A stretch of 64,000 bases of DNA, from assembly GCF_014198245.1 (NCBI RefSeq), contig NZ_JACIHE010000021.1, positions 58,143-122,142 on the forward strand. Direction: 5' to 3'. Both the position numbers and the translations under genes were made by a program. This DNA comes from Bradyrhizobium sp. cir1. Its GTDB lineage: Bacteria > Pseudomonadota > Alphaproteobacteria > Rhizobiales > Xanthobacteraceae. Positions 45,388 through 54,523 of the stretch are shown here, piece after piece (positions within the stretch are counted from its first letter, which is position 1; each line of letters starts with the position of its first letter). The notes below the pieces were generated by a model. It saw nothing but the letters and a program-made list of their open reading frames with translations. It was not told the origin of the DNA and ran no database searches.

Positions 45388-46314
45388 TTATTCTTTGGGG
45401 AAGTCCAGGCCCATCTCGCGGTAGCGGTCGGGATCGTCGCCCCAGTTCTCGCGCACCTTGACGAACAGGAACAGATGCACCGGCACGTCCAGGATCTGCA
45501 TCAGCTCCTTGCGCGAGTCGGCGCCGATCGACTTGATGGTGGCGCCGCCCTTGCCGAGCACGATCTTGCGCTGGCTTTCGCGCTCGACGTAGATCGTCTG
45601 CTCGATCCGCACCGAATGATCCTTGCGCTCCTCCCATTTGTCGGTCTCGACCGTGGACTGGTAGGGCAATTCCTGGTGCAGCTTCTGATAGATCTTCTCG
45701 CGGGTGATCTCGGCCGCCAGCTGCCGCATCGGCGCGTCCGACATCTGGTCCTCGGGATAGAGGAACGGGCCCGGCGGCACCATCTGGGCGAGCGTCGTGC
45801 GGATGTCGTCAACGCCGTCCCCCGTGATCGCCGAGATCATGAAGGTCCTCGCGAACTTCATGCGCTCGTTGGCGGCCTGCGCCAGCGCCAGCAGCTTCTC
45901 GCGCTGGACCAGGTCGACCTTGTTGATGACGAGGATCTTCTCGTGGTTGACGCTGGCTGCCTTGGCGAGGATCGCTTCGGCCTCCTCGTCGATCCCCGTC
46001 TTGGCATCCAGCAGCACGCAGACGAGGTCGGCATCATGCGCTCCGCTCCAGGCGGTCGAGACCATGGCGCGGTCGAGCCGGCGCTTTGGCGAGAAGATGC
46101 CGGGTGTGTCGACCAGGACAATTTGCGCGTTGTTCTCGATGACGATGCCGCGGATCAGCGCACGCGTGGTCTGCACCTTGCGCGAGACGATCGTGACCTT
46201 GGCCCCGACCAGCGCGTTGACCAGCGTGGACTTGCCGACATTGGGCGCGCCGATCAGCGCGACGAAGCCGCAGCGCGTTGCGGCAGGCGCCTCGCCGCTT
46301 GCTTCAGCCGTCAT
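45388..46314 (-). CDS. era: Ribosome-assembly GTPase Era
   Basis: 308 residues. GTPase motifs: G1 GAPNVGKST, G3 DTPGIF, G4 NKVD. The C-terminal KH RNA-binding domain carries LGKGGATIKSIGADSRKEL. Era binds the 3' end of 16S rRNA in 30S maturation. The start MTAEASGEAP at 46314 overlaps the end of rnc by 11 bases; an upstream start at 46335 is less likely. Confidence 0.96.
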   Translation of the reverse strand: MTAEASGEAPAATRCGFVALIGAPNVGKSTLVNALVGAKVTIVSRKVQTTRALIRGIVIENNAQIVLVDTPGIFSPKRRLDRAMVSTAWSGAHDADLVCVLLDAKTGIDEEAEAILAKAASVNHEKILVINKVDLVQREKLLALAQAANERMKFARTFMISAITGDGVDDIRTTLAQMVPPGPFLYPEDQMSDAPMRQLAAEITREKIYQKLHQELPYQSTVETDKWEERKDHSVRIEQTIYVERESQRKIVLGKGGATIKSIGADSRKELMQILDVPVHLFLFVKVRENWGDDPDRYREMGLDFPKE

Positions 46315-47185
46315 TGCCGCCGCCAACGCCTTCACGTTCGATCATCACCGAGGCCGCCACCTTCTCTGCCGCGCGCTTGCTGCCGCCGACGCCTTCGGCC
46401 GGCGCGAGGCCCGGCAGGTCGACGGCGACGCGGAATTGTGGATCGTGATGCGGGCCGGTGCGCTCGACCTCGCGGTAAACCGGCGTCGGCAGCCCCTTGC
46501 CCTGCGCCCATTCCTGCAGCACGGTCTTGGGATCGCGCAACGGACGCCGCGGCTTGTGCATGCGCTCGGTCCAGTTGCGCCTGACGAACTCGGCCGCCGC
46601 GGCATGGCCGCCGTCCAGGAAGATGGCGCCGATCACGGCTTCGCAGATGTCACCGAGGATCGATTTGCGTAAGCGGGCATCGGCGCTGGAGCCGACTGAA
46701 CCCAGCTTGATGTCGTCGAGCAGGCCGAGCAACTTGGCCACGTCCGCGCAGCTTTCCTTGCGTACGAGCTCGGCAAGCCGCTTGGACAGCTCGCCTTCAT
46801 CGGCATTGGGGAAGGCGTGATAGAGCATGTCGGAGACGACGAGCCCGAGCACGTGGTCGCCGAGAAATTCCAGCCGCTGATAGCTGTCGCCGCGCTTGCG
46901 ACCGGATTTCAGCGCCGAGACATGCGTGATCGCCTGCATCAAGAGGTTCGGGTCAGTGAAGCCGTGGCCGATGCGCGCCTCGAGCGCGGCGTTCGCGTCC
47001 GCCGCCTTGGCCTTGCTGCTCCGCGCCCGCTTCTTCTTCGCAGGCGTCTTGGTTTCAGGAGACTTGGTTTCAGGAGTCTTGGTTTCAGAAGACTTGGTCG
47101 CAAGCGTCTTGGCGGCAGCTTCGCCGTCAGGGACGGCTTGCGCGTCGATCGGTTGGGTCGTGATGTCCTTGGCGTCGTCTTTCAT
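46304..47185 (-). CDS. rnc: Ribonuclease III with a charged N-terminal extension
   Basis: 293 residues, about 60 longer than the usual ~230. The catalytic domain has the signature RLEFLGDHVLGLVVSDMLY and the metal-binding GDICEAVIGAIFLDGG; the C-terminal dsRNA-binding domain includes DPKTVLQEWAQGKGLPTPVY and GGSKRAAEKVAASVMI. Residues ~20-60 are a low-complexity extension with ETKTP/ETKSP repeats followed by AKKKRARSSKAK. The ATG at 47185 overlaps the lepB stop (47182-47185). It processes rRNA and dsRNA. Confidence 0.96.
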   Translation of the reverse strand: MKDDAKDITTQPIDAQAVPDGEAAAKTLATKSSETKTPETKSPETKTPAKKKRARSSKAKAADANAALEARIGHGFTDPNLLMQAITHVSALKSGRKRGDSYQRLEFLGDHVLGLVVSDMLYHAFPNADEGELSKRLAELVRKESCADVAKLLGLLDDIKLGSVGSSADARLRKSILGDICEAVIGAIFLDGGHAAAAEFVRRNWTERMHKPRRPLRDPKTVLQEWAQGKGLPTPVYREVERTGPHHDPQFRVAVDLPGLAPAEGVGGSKRAAEKVAASVMIEREGVGGGNDG

Positions 47186-47946
47186 CGGACGATTTTGAAG
47201 AAGCGATTCCAGCGCACCGCCCACGGCCAGCGCCAGAACATCCAGGCATGCTCGCCTTCGGCGATCGAGAAAAAGATCATCTGGGCGCGGCCGATCAAAT
47301 TCTCCTGCGGCACGTAGCCGACCTGGCCGAGGAAGCGGCTGTCGGTCGAGTTGTCGCGGTTGTCGCCCATCATGAAGAAGTGCCCGGCCGGCACGGTGTA
47401 GACGTTGGTGTTGTCCATGTAGCCGTTGTCGGCGCAGTCCAGCGTCTCATAGGTCACGCCGTTCGGCAGCGTCTCCTTCCAGCGCTTCACCCGGGAGATG
47501 CCGCCGCCCTCGGAGCCGCACGGATCCTCGCCGACATATTCGCTCATGCGCTGCCGCTCGACCGGGGTGTCGTTGATGTAGAGCAGCCCGTCCCGCATCT
47601 GGACGCGGTCGCCGGGAAGGCCGATCACGCGCTTGATGTAGTCGGTGGAGTCGTCCTTGGGCAGGCGGAACACAACGATGTCGCCGCGGTTCGGGTCCGA
47701 GCCCCAGACCCGCCCCGAGAACAGCGGCGGCGAGAACGGGATCGAGTAGTGGCTATAGCCGTAGGAATATTTCGAGACGAACAGATAGTCGCCGACCAGC
47801 AGCGTCGCCTTCATCGACCCCGAGGGAATGTTGAACGGCTGGAACAGGAAGGTGCGGATCACGAGCGCGATCAGGAGAGCATGGATCACGACCCGGATCG
47901 TTTCGCCGACGCCGCTCTCAGTTTTCGTTCCCGAAGTCACGCTCAT
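47182..47946 (-). CDS. lepB: Signal peptidase I
   Basis: 254 residues. Membrane anchor VVIHALLIALVIRTFLF near the N terminus. Catalytic Ser44 in PSGSMKATLLVGD and the general-base Lys105 in YIKRVIGLPGDRV form the Ser-Lys dyad; the later box is MMGDNRDNSTDSRFLG. LepB cleaves Sec and Tat signal peptides in the inner membrane. It lies upstream of rnc-era and 249 bp downstream of acpS. Confidence 0.96.
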   Translation of the reverse strand: MSVTSGTKTESGVGETIRVVIHALLIALVIRTFLFQPFNIPSGSMKATLLVGDYLFVSKYSYGYSHYSIPFSPPLFSGRVWGSDPNRGDIVVFRLPKDDSTDYIKRVIGLPGDRVQMRDGLLYINDTPVERQRMSEYVGEDPCGSEGGGISRVKRWKETLPNGVTYETLDCADNGYMDNTNVYTVPAGHFFMMGDNRDNSTDSRFLGQVGYVPQENLIGRAQMIFFSIAEGEHAWMFWRWPWAVRWNRFFKIVR

Positions 47947-48195
47947 TGCTCTCTCAATTCCGGCCGGCGATCACAGAGCGCCCTCCTCCCGCGAACGGCC
48001 CATCGCATCGCGGCGCAAGGAGATTGTCCTGATTCTGATAATGAGGGCCAATTCCGGCGTAAAGCCGAATTCGCCCAGCCTGATTTGCGTCGGCGGACTT
48101 TTAGACGGTTGTCGGGGGCCACGCAATCAAGGATCGCATCAAAACTGAATAAGATATTGATTTCTAATACGAATTATAAAATGACCACTGAACGG

Positions 48196-48615
48196 TCAGG
48201 GCTTGGCCGGCGGGACGGCGGAAATGATGACGAAGGCCTGCGCGAGCGGCCAGTCGTCGGTGATCGACAGATCGATCCGCGGCTCGAACCCCTCCGGCGT
48301 CAGGGCCTGGAGCCGGGCCAGGGCGCCGCCGGTGAGCTGCATGGTCGGCCGCCCCCCCGGCAGGTTGACCACCCCCATGTCGCGCCACCAGACGCCGCGC
48401 CTGATGCCAGTGCCGAGCGCCTTGGAGCAGGCCTCCTTGGCGGCGAAGCGCTTGGCATAGGTCGCCACCACCATCTTCTCGTTCTTGGCCCGCCGCTCCG
48501 CCTTGGCCCGCTCGGCCTCGGTGAAGATGCGATCGAGGAAGCGTTCGCCGTGGCGCTCGATGACCTTGGCGACGCGGGTGATATCGATCAGGTCGGAGCC
48601 GATGCCGATGATCAT
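48196..48615 (-). CDS. acpS: Holo-ACP synthase
   Basis: 139 residues. The motifs GIGSDLIDITRVAKVI at the N terminus and AKRFAAKEACSKALGTG bind Mg2+ and CoA. AcpS attaches the phosphopantetheine arm to acyl carrier protein. The ATG at 48615 overlaps the pdxJ stop (ATGA, 48612-48615). The 249-bp spacer to lepB has an A/T-rich stretch at 48140-48182, which may hold a lepB promoter. Confidence 0.95.
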   Translation of the reverse strand: MIIGIGSDLIDITRVAKVIERHGERFLDRIFTEAERAKAERRAKNEKMVVATYAKRFAAKEACSKALGTGIRRGVWWRDMGVVNLPGGRPTMQLTGGALARLQALTPEGFEPRIDLSITDDWPLAQAFVIISAVPPAKP

Positions 48616-49364
48616 GCCCGGCTCCGGCCGCGGTCCATCGCCGCGCGCATGGTGCGCACCGTCTCGGCAAGGCCCACGAACAGCGCTTCGCCGATCATGT
48701 AGTAGCCGATGTTCAGCTCCATGATCTCCGGCAGCGCTGCGATCGTCTCCGCCGTCGCATAGTCGAGCCCGTGGCCGGCATGAACCTCCAGCCCCGCCTC
48801 CTTCGCCAGCTTCACCCCTGCCACGATCCGCTGCCATTCGGCCGCGGCCTTGTCGGCGAGGCCGTCGACGACGGCATCGCACCAGGCGCCGGTATGGATC
48901 TCGATCACGGGCGCGCGCAGCCGCGCCGCCATCTCGATCTGCGCAGGATCCGCCGCGATGAACAGCGAGACGCGGATGCCGGCATCGCTCAGCCGTGCGA
49001 TGTAGGGCGCGAGCGCGTTGTGCTGCCCGACCACATCCAACCCGCCTTCGGTCGTCACCTCCTGGCGCCGCTCCGGCACCAGGCACACCGCATGCGGCTT
49101 GGTGGCGAGCGAGATGCGCATCATGTCGTCGGTCGCCGCCATCTCGAAATTCAGCGGCCTGGAGATTTCCGCCTTCAGCCGCGCCATGTCCTCGTCGCGG
49201 ATGTGCCGGCGATCCTCGCGCAAGTGAGCCGTGATGCCGTCGGCACCGGCCTCGATGGCCAGCAGCGCGGCGCGCACCGGATCGGGATGGCGGCCTCCGC
49301 GCGCGTTACGCACGGTTGCAACGTGATCGATATTGACGCCGAGGCGGAGCGGAGAAGCGGGCAT
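48612..49364 (-). CDS. pdxJ: Pyridoxine 5'-phosphate synthase
   Basis: 250 residues, TIM barrel. LGVNIDHVATVRNARGG at the N terminus and TAHLREDRRHIRD hold the catalytic Glu/His residues; the C-terminal phosphate-binding segment is AGHGLDYAT...ELNIGYYMIGEALF. PdxJ forms pyridoxine phosphate, the deoxyxylulose-dependent route to vitamin B6. ATG 49364 (MPASPLRLGVN) is chosen; a GTG at 49376 is possible but lacks a binding site. Confidence 0.96.
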   Translation of the reverse strand: MPASPLRLGVNIDHVATVRNARGGRHPDPVRAALLAIEAGADGITAHLREDRRHIRDEDMARLKAEISRPLNFEMAATDDMMRISLATKPHAVCLVPERRQEVTTEGGLDVVGQHNALAPYIARLSDAGIRVSLFIAADPAQIEMAARLRAPVIEIHTGAWCDAVVDGLADKAAAEWQRIVAGVKLAKEAGLEVHAGHGLDYATAETIAALPEIMELNIGYYMIGEALFVGLAETVRTMRAAMDRGRSRA

Positions 49365-49409
49365 TTCAGGACTCACGAAATCGGAGAGACGGACGCATGC
49401 GAGATGCGT

Positions 49410-51695
49410 CTATCCATTAACACGTTCAACGCGGGCGACGACCGCCTTCGCGCGCAACTGGGCGAGGATCGCGCTCAGGTGCTTGAGATCGTAGACTTCG
49501 AGGTCGATCGTCGTCTCGGTGAAATCGGGTGAGCGGCGCTGCATGCTGATGTTGTCGATGTTGCCGTCGTGCTCGGCGATCACGGTCGCGATCTGCGCCA
49601 GCGCGCCGGGCTCGTTGACGTTCTCGACCTTGATGCGGGCCGGGAAGCGTTGCGGCGCGGTATCCTCGATGTCCCAACGCACGTCCAGCCAGCGCTCCGG
49701 CTCCTCCTCGAAATCCTTCAGGGCCGGCGCCTGGATCGGATAGATCGTGATGCCCTCGCCCGGGGTAACGATGCCGACGATGCGGTCGCCGGGCACCGCG
49801 CCGCCGTTCGGCGCGAACTTCACCGGCAGGTCGGAATTGATGCCGCGGATCGGGATCGCGACCGGGCTGCGCGGCGGCTCGGACGACTTTTCCTTGAGCT
49901 TGGCGGCCAGGCCCTTCTTGATGCCGTAGCGGGCGACGCGCTCCTCCTTGTAGTCGGGATACATTGCGCGCGCGACGTGGGACGCCTTGATCTCGCCGCG
50001 CCCAACCGCCGCCATGACGTCCTCGATCGAGGTGCGCGCCAGCCGCGGCAGCGCGCCCTTGAGCTTGTCGTCGGCGTATTCGATCTTGGCGCGCTCGAAC
50101 AGGCGCTCGACGATGCGCCGGCCGAGACCGGCATATTGATCGCGCACCGCAGTCCGGGTGGCGCGGCGGATCGCGGCGCGCGCCTTGCCGGTGACCGCGA
50201 GCGTTTCCCAGGCCGAGGGCGGTGCCGATTGCGCTTCCGAGGTCAGCACCTCGACCTCGTCGCCGTTCTGGAGCTCCGAGGACAGCGGCGCGAACTGACC
50301 GTTGATCTTGCAGCCCACCGCGCTGTTGCCGACATCGGTGTGCACAGCGTAGGCGAAGTCGATCACGTTGGCATGGCGCGGCAGCGCGATCAGCTTGCCC
50401 TTCGGGGTGAAGCAGAACACCTGGTCGTGGAACAGCTCGAGCTTGGTGTGCTCGAGGAATTCCTCGGGATTGGCGCTCTCCGACAGGATGCCGACGGTGT
50501 GGCGCAGCCAGGCAAACGCGTTGGATTCCCGCTTGAGGTATTCGGTCGGCGAGCCCGCGTCTTCCTTGTAGAACACGTGCGCGGCGATGCCGCGCTCGGC
50601 GATCTGATCCATCTCCTCGGTGCGGATCTGGAGCTCGGCGCGCTGGTTGCCCGGACCGATCACGGTGGTATGGATCGAGCGGTAGTCGTTCTGCTTCGGC
50701 GTCGAGATGTAGTCCTTGAAACGGCCCGGCACGACCGGCCAGGTAGTATGAACGATGCCGAGCGCGCGGTAGCATGCCTCGACATCGTTCACGACGACGC
50801 GAAAGCCGAAGATGTCCGACAATTGCTCGAAGCCGACCGACTTGCGCTCCATCTTGGTCCAGATCGAGAATGGCTTCTTGCGGCGGCCGTAGACTCGCGC
50901 CCCCAGGCCCCGGTGGCGCAGATTGTTGGAGAGCTGGTCCTCGATCTCGCCGATCAGGTTACGGTTGCGCTCGGCGAGTGCATCGAGCCGCTGCATCACC
51001 ACCGAATAGGCCTCGGGGTCGAGGGTGCGGAAGGACAGATCCTCCAGCTCTTCGCGCATTTGCTGCATGCCCATGCGCCCCGCCAGCGGCGCATAGATGT
51101 CGAGCGTCTCCTCGGCGATGCGCCGACGCGACTCCGTCGGCACGAATTCCAGCGTGCGCATGTTGTGCAGGCGGTCGGCGAGCTTGACCAGCAATACGCG
51201 GACATCGTCGGCAATCGCCAGCAACAATTTGCGCAGGTTCTCGGCCTGCTTGGCCTCGCGCGACACCAGTTCCAGCCGCTTCAGCTTGGTCAGGCCCTCG
51301 ACCAGCGCGCCGATCTCGGGCCCGAAGATCTGGTCGATCTCGGCCCGCGTCGCTTCGGTGTCCTCGATCGTGTCGTGCAGCAGCGCGGCCACGATGGTGG
51401 CATCGTCGAGCTTGAGGTCGGTGAGAATCGCCGCCACTTCGAGCGGGTGCGAAAAATACGGATCGCCCGAGGCACGCGTCTGCGAGCCGTGCGCCTTCAT
51501 GGCGTAGACATAGGCGCGGTTCAGCAGATCTTCGTTGGTGTTGGGATTGTAGGACCTGACGCGCTCGACGAGGTCATATTGACGCATCATGCGCGCGCGC
51601 GGCTTTGCCGGGCGCACCACCGGCGCAGTCGGGGCCATGGCAACCGATTCGGTTGCGGCCTGCATCTGCGTTGATCTCCGGCGCCGATATACCAT
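49410..51695 (-). CDS. rsh: Bifunctional (p)ppGpp synthetase/hydrolase (Rel/Spo homologue)
   Basis: 761 residues. Domain order: HD hydrolase (H83 in SHPLEV; H107-D108 in LLHDTIEDTEAT), synthetase (RRKKPFSIWTKM, KDYISTPKQNDYRSIHTTVIGP, AELQIRTEEMD), TGS (FTPKGKLIALPRHANVIDFAY) and C-terminal ACT (RIKVENVNEPGALAQIATVIAEHDGNIDNIS). The HD residues look intact, so both activities are expected. It controls the stringent response. The ATG at 51695 has AAGGCAGG upstream. It sits between rpoZ and pdxJ. Confidence 0.96.
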   Translation of the reverse strand: MVYRRRRSTQMQAATESVAMAPTAPVVRPAKPRARMMRQYDLVERVRSYNPNTNEDLLNRAYVYAMKAHGSQTRASGDPYFSHPLEVAAILTDLKLDDATIVAALLHDTIEDTEATRAEIDQIFGPEIGALVEGLTKLKRLELVSREAKQAENLRKLLLAIADDVRVLLVKLADRLHNMRTLEFVPTESRRRIAEETLDIYAPLAGRMGMQQMREELEDLSFRTLDPEAYSVVMQRLDALAERNRNLIGEIEDQLSNNLRHRGLGARVYGRRKKPFSIWTKMERKSVGFEQLSDIFGFRVVVNDVEACYRALGIVHTTWPVVPGRFKDYISTPKQNDYRSIHTTVIGPGNQRAELQIRTEEMDQIAERGIAAHVFYKEDAGSPTEYLKRESNAFAWLRHTVGILSESANPEEFLEHTKLELFHDQVFCFTPKGKLIALPRHANVIDFAYAVHTDVGNSAVGCKINGQFAPLSSELQNGDEVEVLTSEAQSAPPSAWETLAVTGKARAAIRRATRTAVRDQYAGLGRRIVERLFERAKIEYADDKLKGALPRLARTSIEDVMAAVGRGEIKASHVARAMYPDYKEERVARYGIKKGLAAKLKEKSSEPPRSPVAIPIRGINSDLPVKFAPNGGAVPGDRIVGIVTPGEGITIYPIQAPALKDFEEEPERWLDVRWDIEDTAPQRFPARIKVENVNEPGALAQIATVIAEHDGNIDNISMQRRSPDFTETTIDLEVYDLKHLSAILAQLRAKAVVARVERVNG

Positions 51696-51836
51696 GCCGT
51701 CCTGCCTTCAAACGGGCCATGAGCTGCCCGTTGTATACACCTTAGCGCCGATCGCGCGCGCGTCCGATCAATTCGGTGACAGGTGCGCGGCGCCAACCGA
51801 CAACGCTATGGTAACCACGAAAACGCCAACAAAAGC

Positions 51837-51864
51837 AAAGGCCCGAACAACGGTTCGGGCCTTT
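51837..51864. terminator. Rho-independent terminator after rpoZ
   Basis: Perfect stem AAAGGCCCGAAC/GTTCGGGCCTTT with a 4-nt loop, T-rich on either strand. It lies 38 bp past the rpoZ stop, so rsh probably has its own promoter or depends on readthrough. Confidence 0.88.
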
Positions 51865-51902
51865 GATATGATCACAAGAAGTCGACGATTGCGACGGGAC
51901 GA

Positions 51903-52295
51903 TTACTCGTCCTCCTCGGGCTGCTCTTCCGGCGGCGCGAGGCCTTCGAGGCCCTTCAGGAGCTCCTCTTCGGTCATGCGCTCAACGGCAACTTCGGTAT
52001 CGTCCGCATCGACGCTGGCACCAGCGGAACCGATCAGCGGCACCGTGTCCGGCTCGGGCTCGTCGACCTCGACGAACTTCTGGAGCGAGTGCACCAGCTC
52101 CTCGCGCAGGTCCTCCGGCGAGATGGTCGTGTCGGCAATTTCACGCAAAGACACAACAGGGTTCTTGTCGTTATCGCGGTCAACCGTTAGTTGTGAACCT
52201 GACGAAATCATGCGGGCGCGGTGGGCGGCCAGCAGGACCAGGTCAAACCGGTTGTCGACCTTGTCGATACAATCTTCTACGGTGACGCGAGCCAT
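51903..52295 (-). CDS. rpoZ: RNA polymerase omega subunit
   Basis: 130 residues. The conserved core is MARVTVEDCIDKVDNRFDLVLLAAHRARMI and NPVVSLREIAD; the C-terminal half is very acidic (EELLKGLEGLAPPEEQPEEDE), as in other alphaproteobacteria. Omega aids core polymerase assembly and contributes to the ppGpp-binding site, consistent with its place next to rsh. Confidence 0.96.
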   Translation of the reverse strand: MARVTVEDCIDKVDNRFDLVLLAAHRARMISSGSQLTVDRDNDKNPVVSLREIADTTISPEDLREELVHSLQKFVEVDEPEPDTVPLIGSAGASVDADDTEVAVERMTEEELLKGLEGLAPPEEQPEEDE

Positions 52296-52625
52296 GGACT
52301 GTCGCTCCGTTGTGGGTGAGACGAAATATGTGGATGATTGGGGCTAGTTATAGGGGCCAAGGCGATTTCGCAAGGCCAATTTGTGATTTGGCCTCGCCAA
52401 ATGGCTCTGGTACCCCCACATTAGGGCTGGGATGGGTGATTTCCCGGGCTGCCATCGTGGGCGGCACCGGGTGTATGAGAGTCCGCCATAACTATACCTT
52501 GATTGCCCCGACTTCTCCGGATTTGCGGATTCGACGGGTTTAGGCGCCACCTTGGGACTGCGCGACTGGCTGCCGCCGCGCCAACAATAAACGATCAATC
52601 ACGACACACTACGCGAGCAAACTGA
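52296..52625. other. Divergent spacer between rpoZ and the NYN-domain gene
   Basis: No gene. This should hold the promoters of both neighbours. The part just before 52626 (AACAATAAACGATCAATCACGACACACTA) is A/T-rich, but I cannot assign boxes with confidence. Confidence 0.3.
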
Positions 52626-53273
52626 ATGTCACCTTCACCTACCAACAAGATCGCGCTCTTCATCGACGGGGCCAATCTCTACGCGACGGCGAAAACCCTG
52701 GGCTTCGACATCGACTACAAGCGCCTGCTGAAGGAGTTTCAGAGCCGCGGGACGCTGCTGCGGGCCTTCTACTACACCGCCATCATCGAGGATCAGGAAT
52801 ACTCCTCGATCCGCCCGCTGATCGACTGGCTGGACTACAACGGCTACACCGTCGTCACCAAGGCAACCAAGGAATTCATCGACGCCTCCGGCCGCCGCAA
52901 GGTCAAGGGCAACATGGACATCGAGCTTGCCGTGGACGCCATGGAGCTCGCCGAGCACATCGACCAGATGGTGCTGTTCTCCGGTGACGGCGACTTCCGC
53001 TCCCTGGTCGAGGCCGTCCAGCGCCGCGGCGTACGGGTCACCGTAGTCTCCACCATCGCCAGCCAGCCGCCGATGATCGCCGACGAACTGCGCCGCCAGG
53101 CCGACGTCTTCACTGACCTCGTCGAGCTGCAATCCAAGCTCGGCCGCGATCCGTCCGAACGCCCCGCCCCGCGCGACCGCGGCGAGCGTGGCGAGGGACG
53201 CCACCACGCCCCGCAGTTCCTCCAGCGCGCGACCACCATGGCGCCGAGGGGTGATGACGACTTCGAGGAGTGA
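52626..53273 (+). CDS. NYN-domain (LabA/DUF88-type) protein
   Basis: 215 residues. A PIN-like NYN domain covers residues ~5-165: KIALFIDGANLYATAKTLGFDIDY has the first acidic residue, GNMDIELAVDAMELAEHIDQMVLFSGDGDFRSLVEAVQRRG the others, and VTVVSTIASQPPMIADELRRQAD closes it. Such domains are predicted metal-dependent RNases. The C-terminal 45 residues are charged (ERPAPRDRGERGEGRHH). The last 20 bases overlap the start of the uracil-DNA glycosylase gene. Confidence 0.9.
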   Translation: MSPSPTNKIALFIDGANLYATAKTLGFDIDYKRLLKEFQSRGTLLRAFYYTAIIEDQEYSSIRPLIDWLDYNGYTVVTKATKEFIDASGRRKVKGNMDIELAVDAMELAEHIDQMVLFSGDGDFRSLVEAVQRRGVRVTVVSTIASQPPMIADELRRQADVFTDLVELQSKLGRDPSERPAPRDRGERGEGRHHAPQFLQRATTMAPRGDDDFEE

Positions 53274-53928
53274 GGCGGCACGGTCAAGCCGCCAGCCCCC
53301 CACCCTCGTCCCTGATCGTGACTGTCCGCTCTGCCCGCGCCTGGTCGCCTTTCGCCAGGCGAACCGCGCGCGCGAGCCGTCGTGGCACAATGCCCCGGTT
53401 CCGCCCTTCGGCGACGTCACGGCACGCCTCCTGATCGTCGGCCTGGCGCCGGGCATGCAGGGCGCCAACCGAACCGGCCGTCCCTTCACCGGCGACTATG
53501 CCGGCGACCTGCTCTACGCCACGCTGCTCGAATACGGCTTTGCCAAGGGGGTCTATCAGGCGCGTCCCGACGACGGGCTGAAGCTGGTCGACTGCCGCAT
53601 CGCCAATGCCGTGCATTGCGTGCCGCCGCAAAACAAGCCGCTGCCGGTCGAGATCAACACCTGCCGCCAGTTCCTCGTCGCGAATCTCGAGACGATGCCG
53701 AAGCTGCGCGCCATCGTCGCGCTCGGGCGCATTGCGCACGACAGCGTGCTCAAGCCGCTGAAGCTGAAGGCCTCGCAGGCCCCCTTCGGCCATGGCGCGG
53801 TGCATCAGGCCGGCGCGTTCAAGCTGTACGACAGCTATCATTGCTCGCGCTACAACACGAACACCGGCGTGCTGACGGCCGACATGTTCCGGTCGGTGTT
53901 CGCGAGGATCAAGGCCGACCTCGACTAG
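53254..53928 (+). CDS. Type 5 uracil-DNA glycosylase (UdgB-like)
   Basis: 224 residues. Iron-sulphur cysteines begin with DCPLCPRLVAF. Motif A is GLAPGMQGANRTGRPFTGDYAG, lacking the catalytic Asp of family 1 enzymes as is normal for family 5; motif B region is HCSRYNTNTGVLT. These enzymes remove uracil and other deaminated bases. The ATG at 53254 (or the adjacent GTG at 53251) lies inside the 3' end of the NYN gene and has GAGGGG upstream, so translation is probably coupled. Confidence 0.88.
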   Translation: MTTSRSEAARSSRQPPTLVPDRDCPLCPRLVAFRQANRAREPSWHNAPVPPFGDVTARLLIVGLAPGMQGANRTGRPFTGDYAGDLLYATLLEYGFAKGVYQARPDDGLKLVDCRIANAVHCVPPQNKPLPVEINTCRQFLVANLETMPKLRAIVALGRIAHDSVLKPLKLKASQAPFGHGAVHQAGAFKLYDSYHCSRYNTNTGVLTADMFRSVFARIKADLD

Positions 53929-53937
53929 GCCTCGCGA

Positions 53938-54519
53938 TCAGGCCTTGGCAGGATTGGCCTTCAGCCAGTCGAGGACATCGCCGGCGTTCCGGTCGGGCGG
54001 AAACACCGGATAGAACACGTGCGTGATCTTGGCATCGTCGATGACCAAGGCGAGGCGCTTGATCAGCGTCAGGCCCGCAACCTCCATGGTCGGCAAGTTC
54101 AGCGCGCGCGTCAGCGCCAGCTTCTCGTCCGAGAGCACCGGAAACGGCAGATGCAGGCGCGAGGCCATCTCGGTCTGGTAGGCGTTGCTTTGGGTGGAGA
54201 GACCGAACACCTGGGCAGCGCCGGCAGCCTTCAGCTCGGCAAACAGATCGCGGAACGCGCAAGTCTGCGGCGTGCAGCCGCGCGCCCCCGGGATCATGTC
54301 CCAATCATCCACCAGCGCGATCTTGCCGGGCTCGCCGGTCCGCGGATAGGCGAACACCACGGTCCGGCCGCGCAGTGCCGACAGTGTCACCGACGTGTCG
54401 TCGGTCGCGAGCAGGCCGATCGGCGGCAGTGTCGAGCCTTTGAGATGCGCGGCACCGCCGTCGTCCTCAGGCGCGGGAATCTGACTCCAATCGACCTCGA
54501 GCAGGTTCCGCTGGTTCAT
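53938..54519 (-). CDS. Peroxiredoxin (AhpC/TSA-Bcp type)
   Basis: 193 residues. Thioredoxin-fold peroxidase with the region FAYPRTGEPGK...PGARGCTPQTCAFRD: the first Cys of GCTPQTC is the likely peroxidatic residue and the second the resolving one, five residues away as in BCP-type enzymes. It would reduce peroxides in the cytoplasm; no signal peptide. Convergent with the glycosylase gene (9 bp between stops) and 4 bp downstream of smpB, so probably co-transcribed with it. Confidence 0.88.
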   Translation of the reverse strand: MNQRNLLEVDWSQIPAPEDDGGAAHLKGSTLPPIGLLATDDTSVTLSALRGRTVVFAYPRTGEPGKIALVDDWDMIPGARGCTPQTCAFRDLFAELKAAGAAQVFGLSTQSNAYQTEMASRLHLPFPVLSDEKLALTRALNLPTMEVAGLTLIKRLALVIDDAKITHVFYPVFPPDRNAGDVLDWLKANPAKA

Positions 54520-54523
54520 CGCA

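Noticed and set aside
49569..51674. 701-codon plus-strand frame opposite rsh
   Set aside because: Antisense shadow of the (p)ppGpp synthetase gene; no domain, no ribosome-binding site and biased composition.
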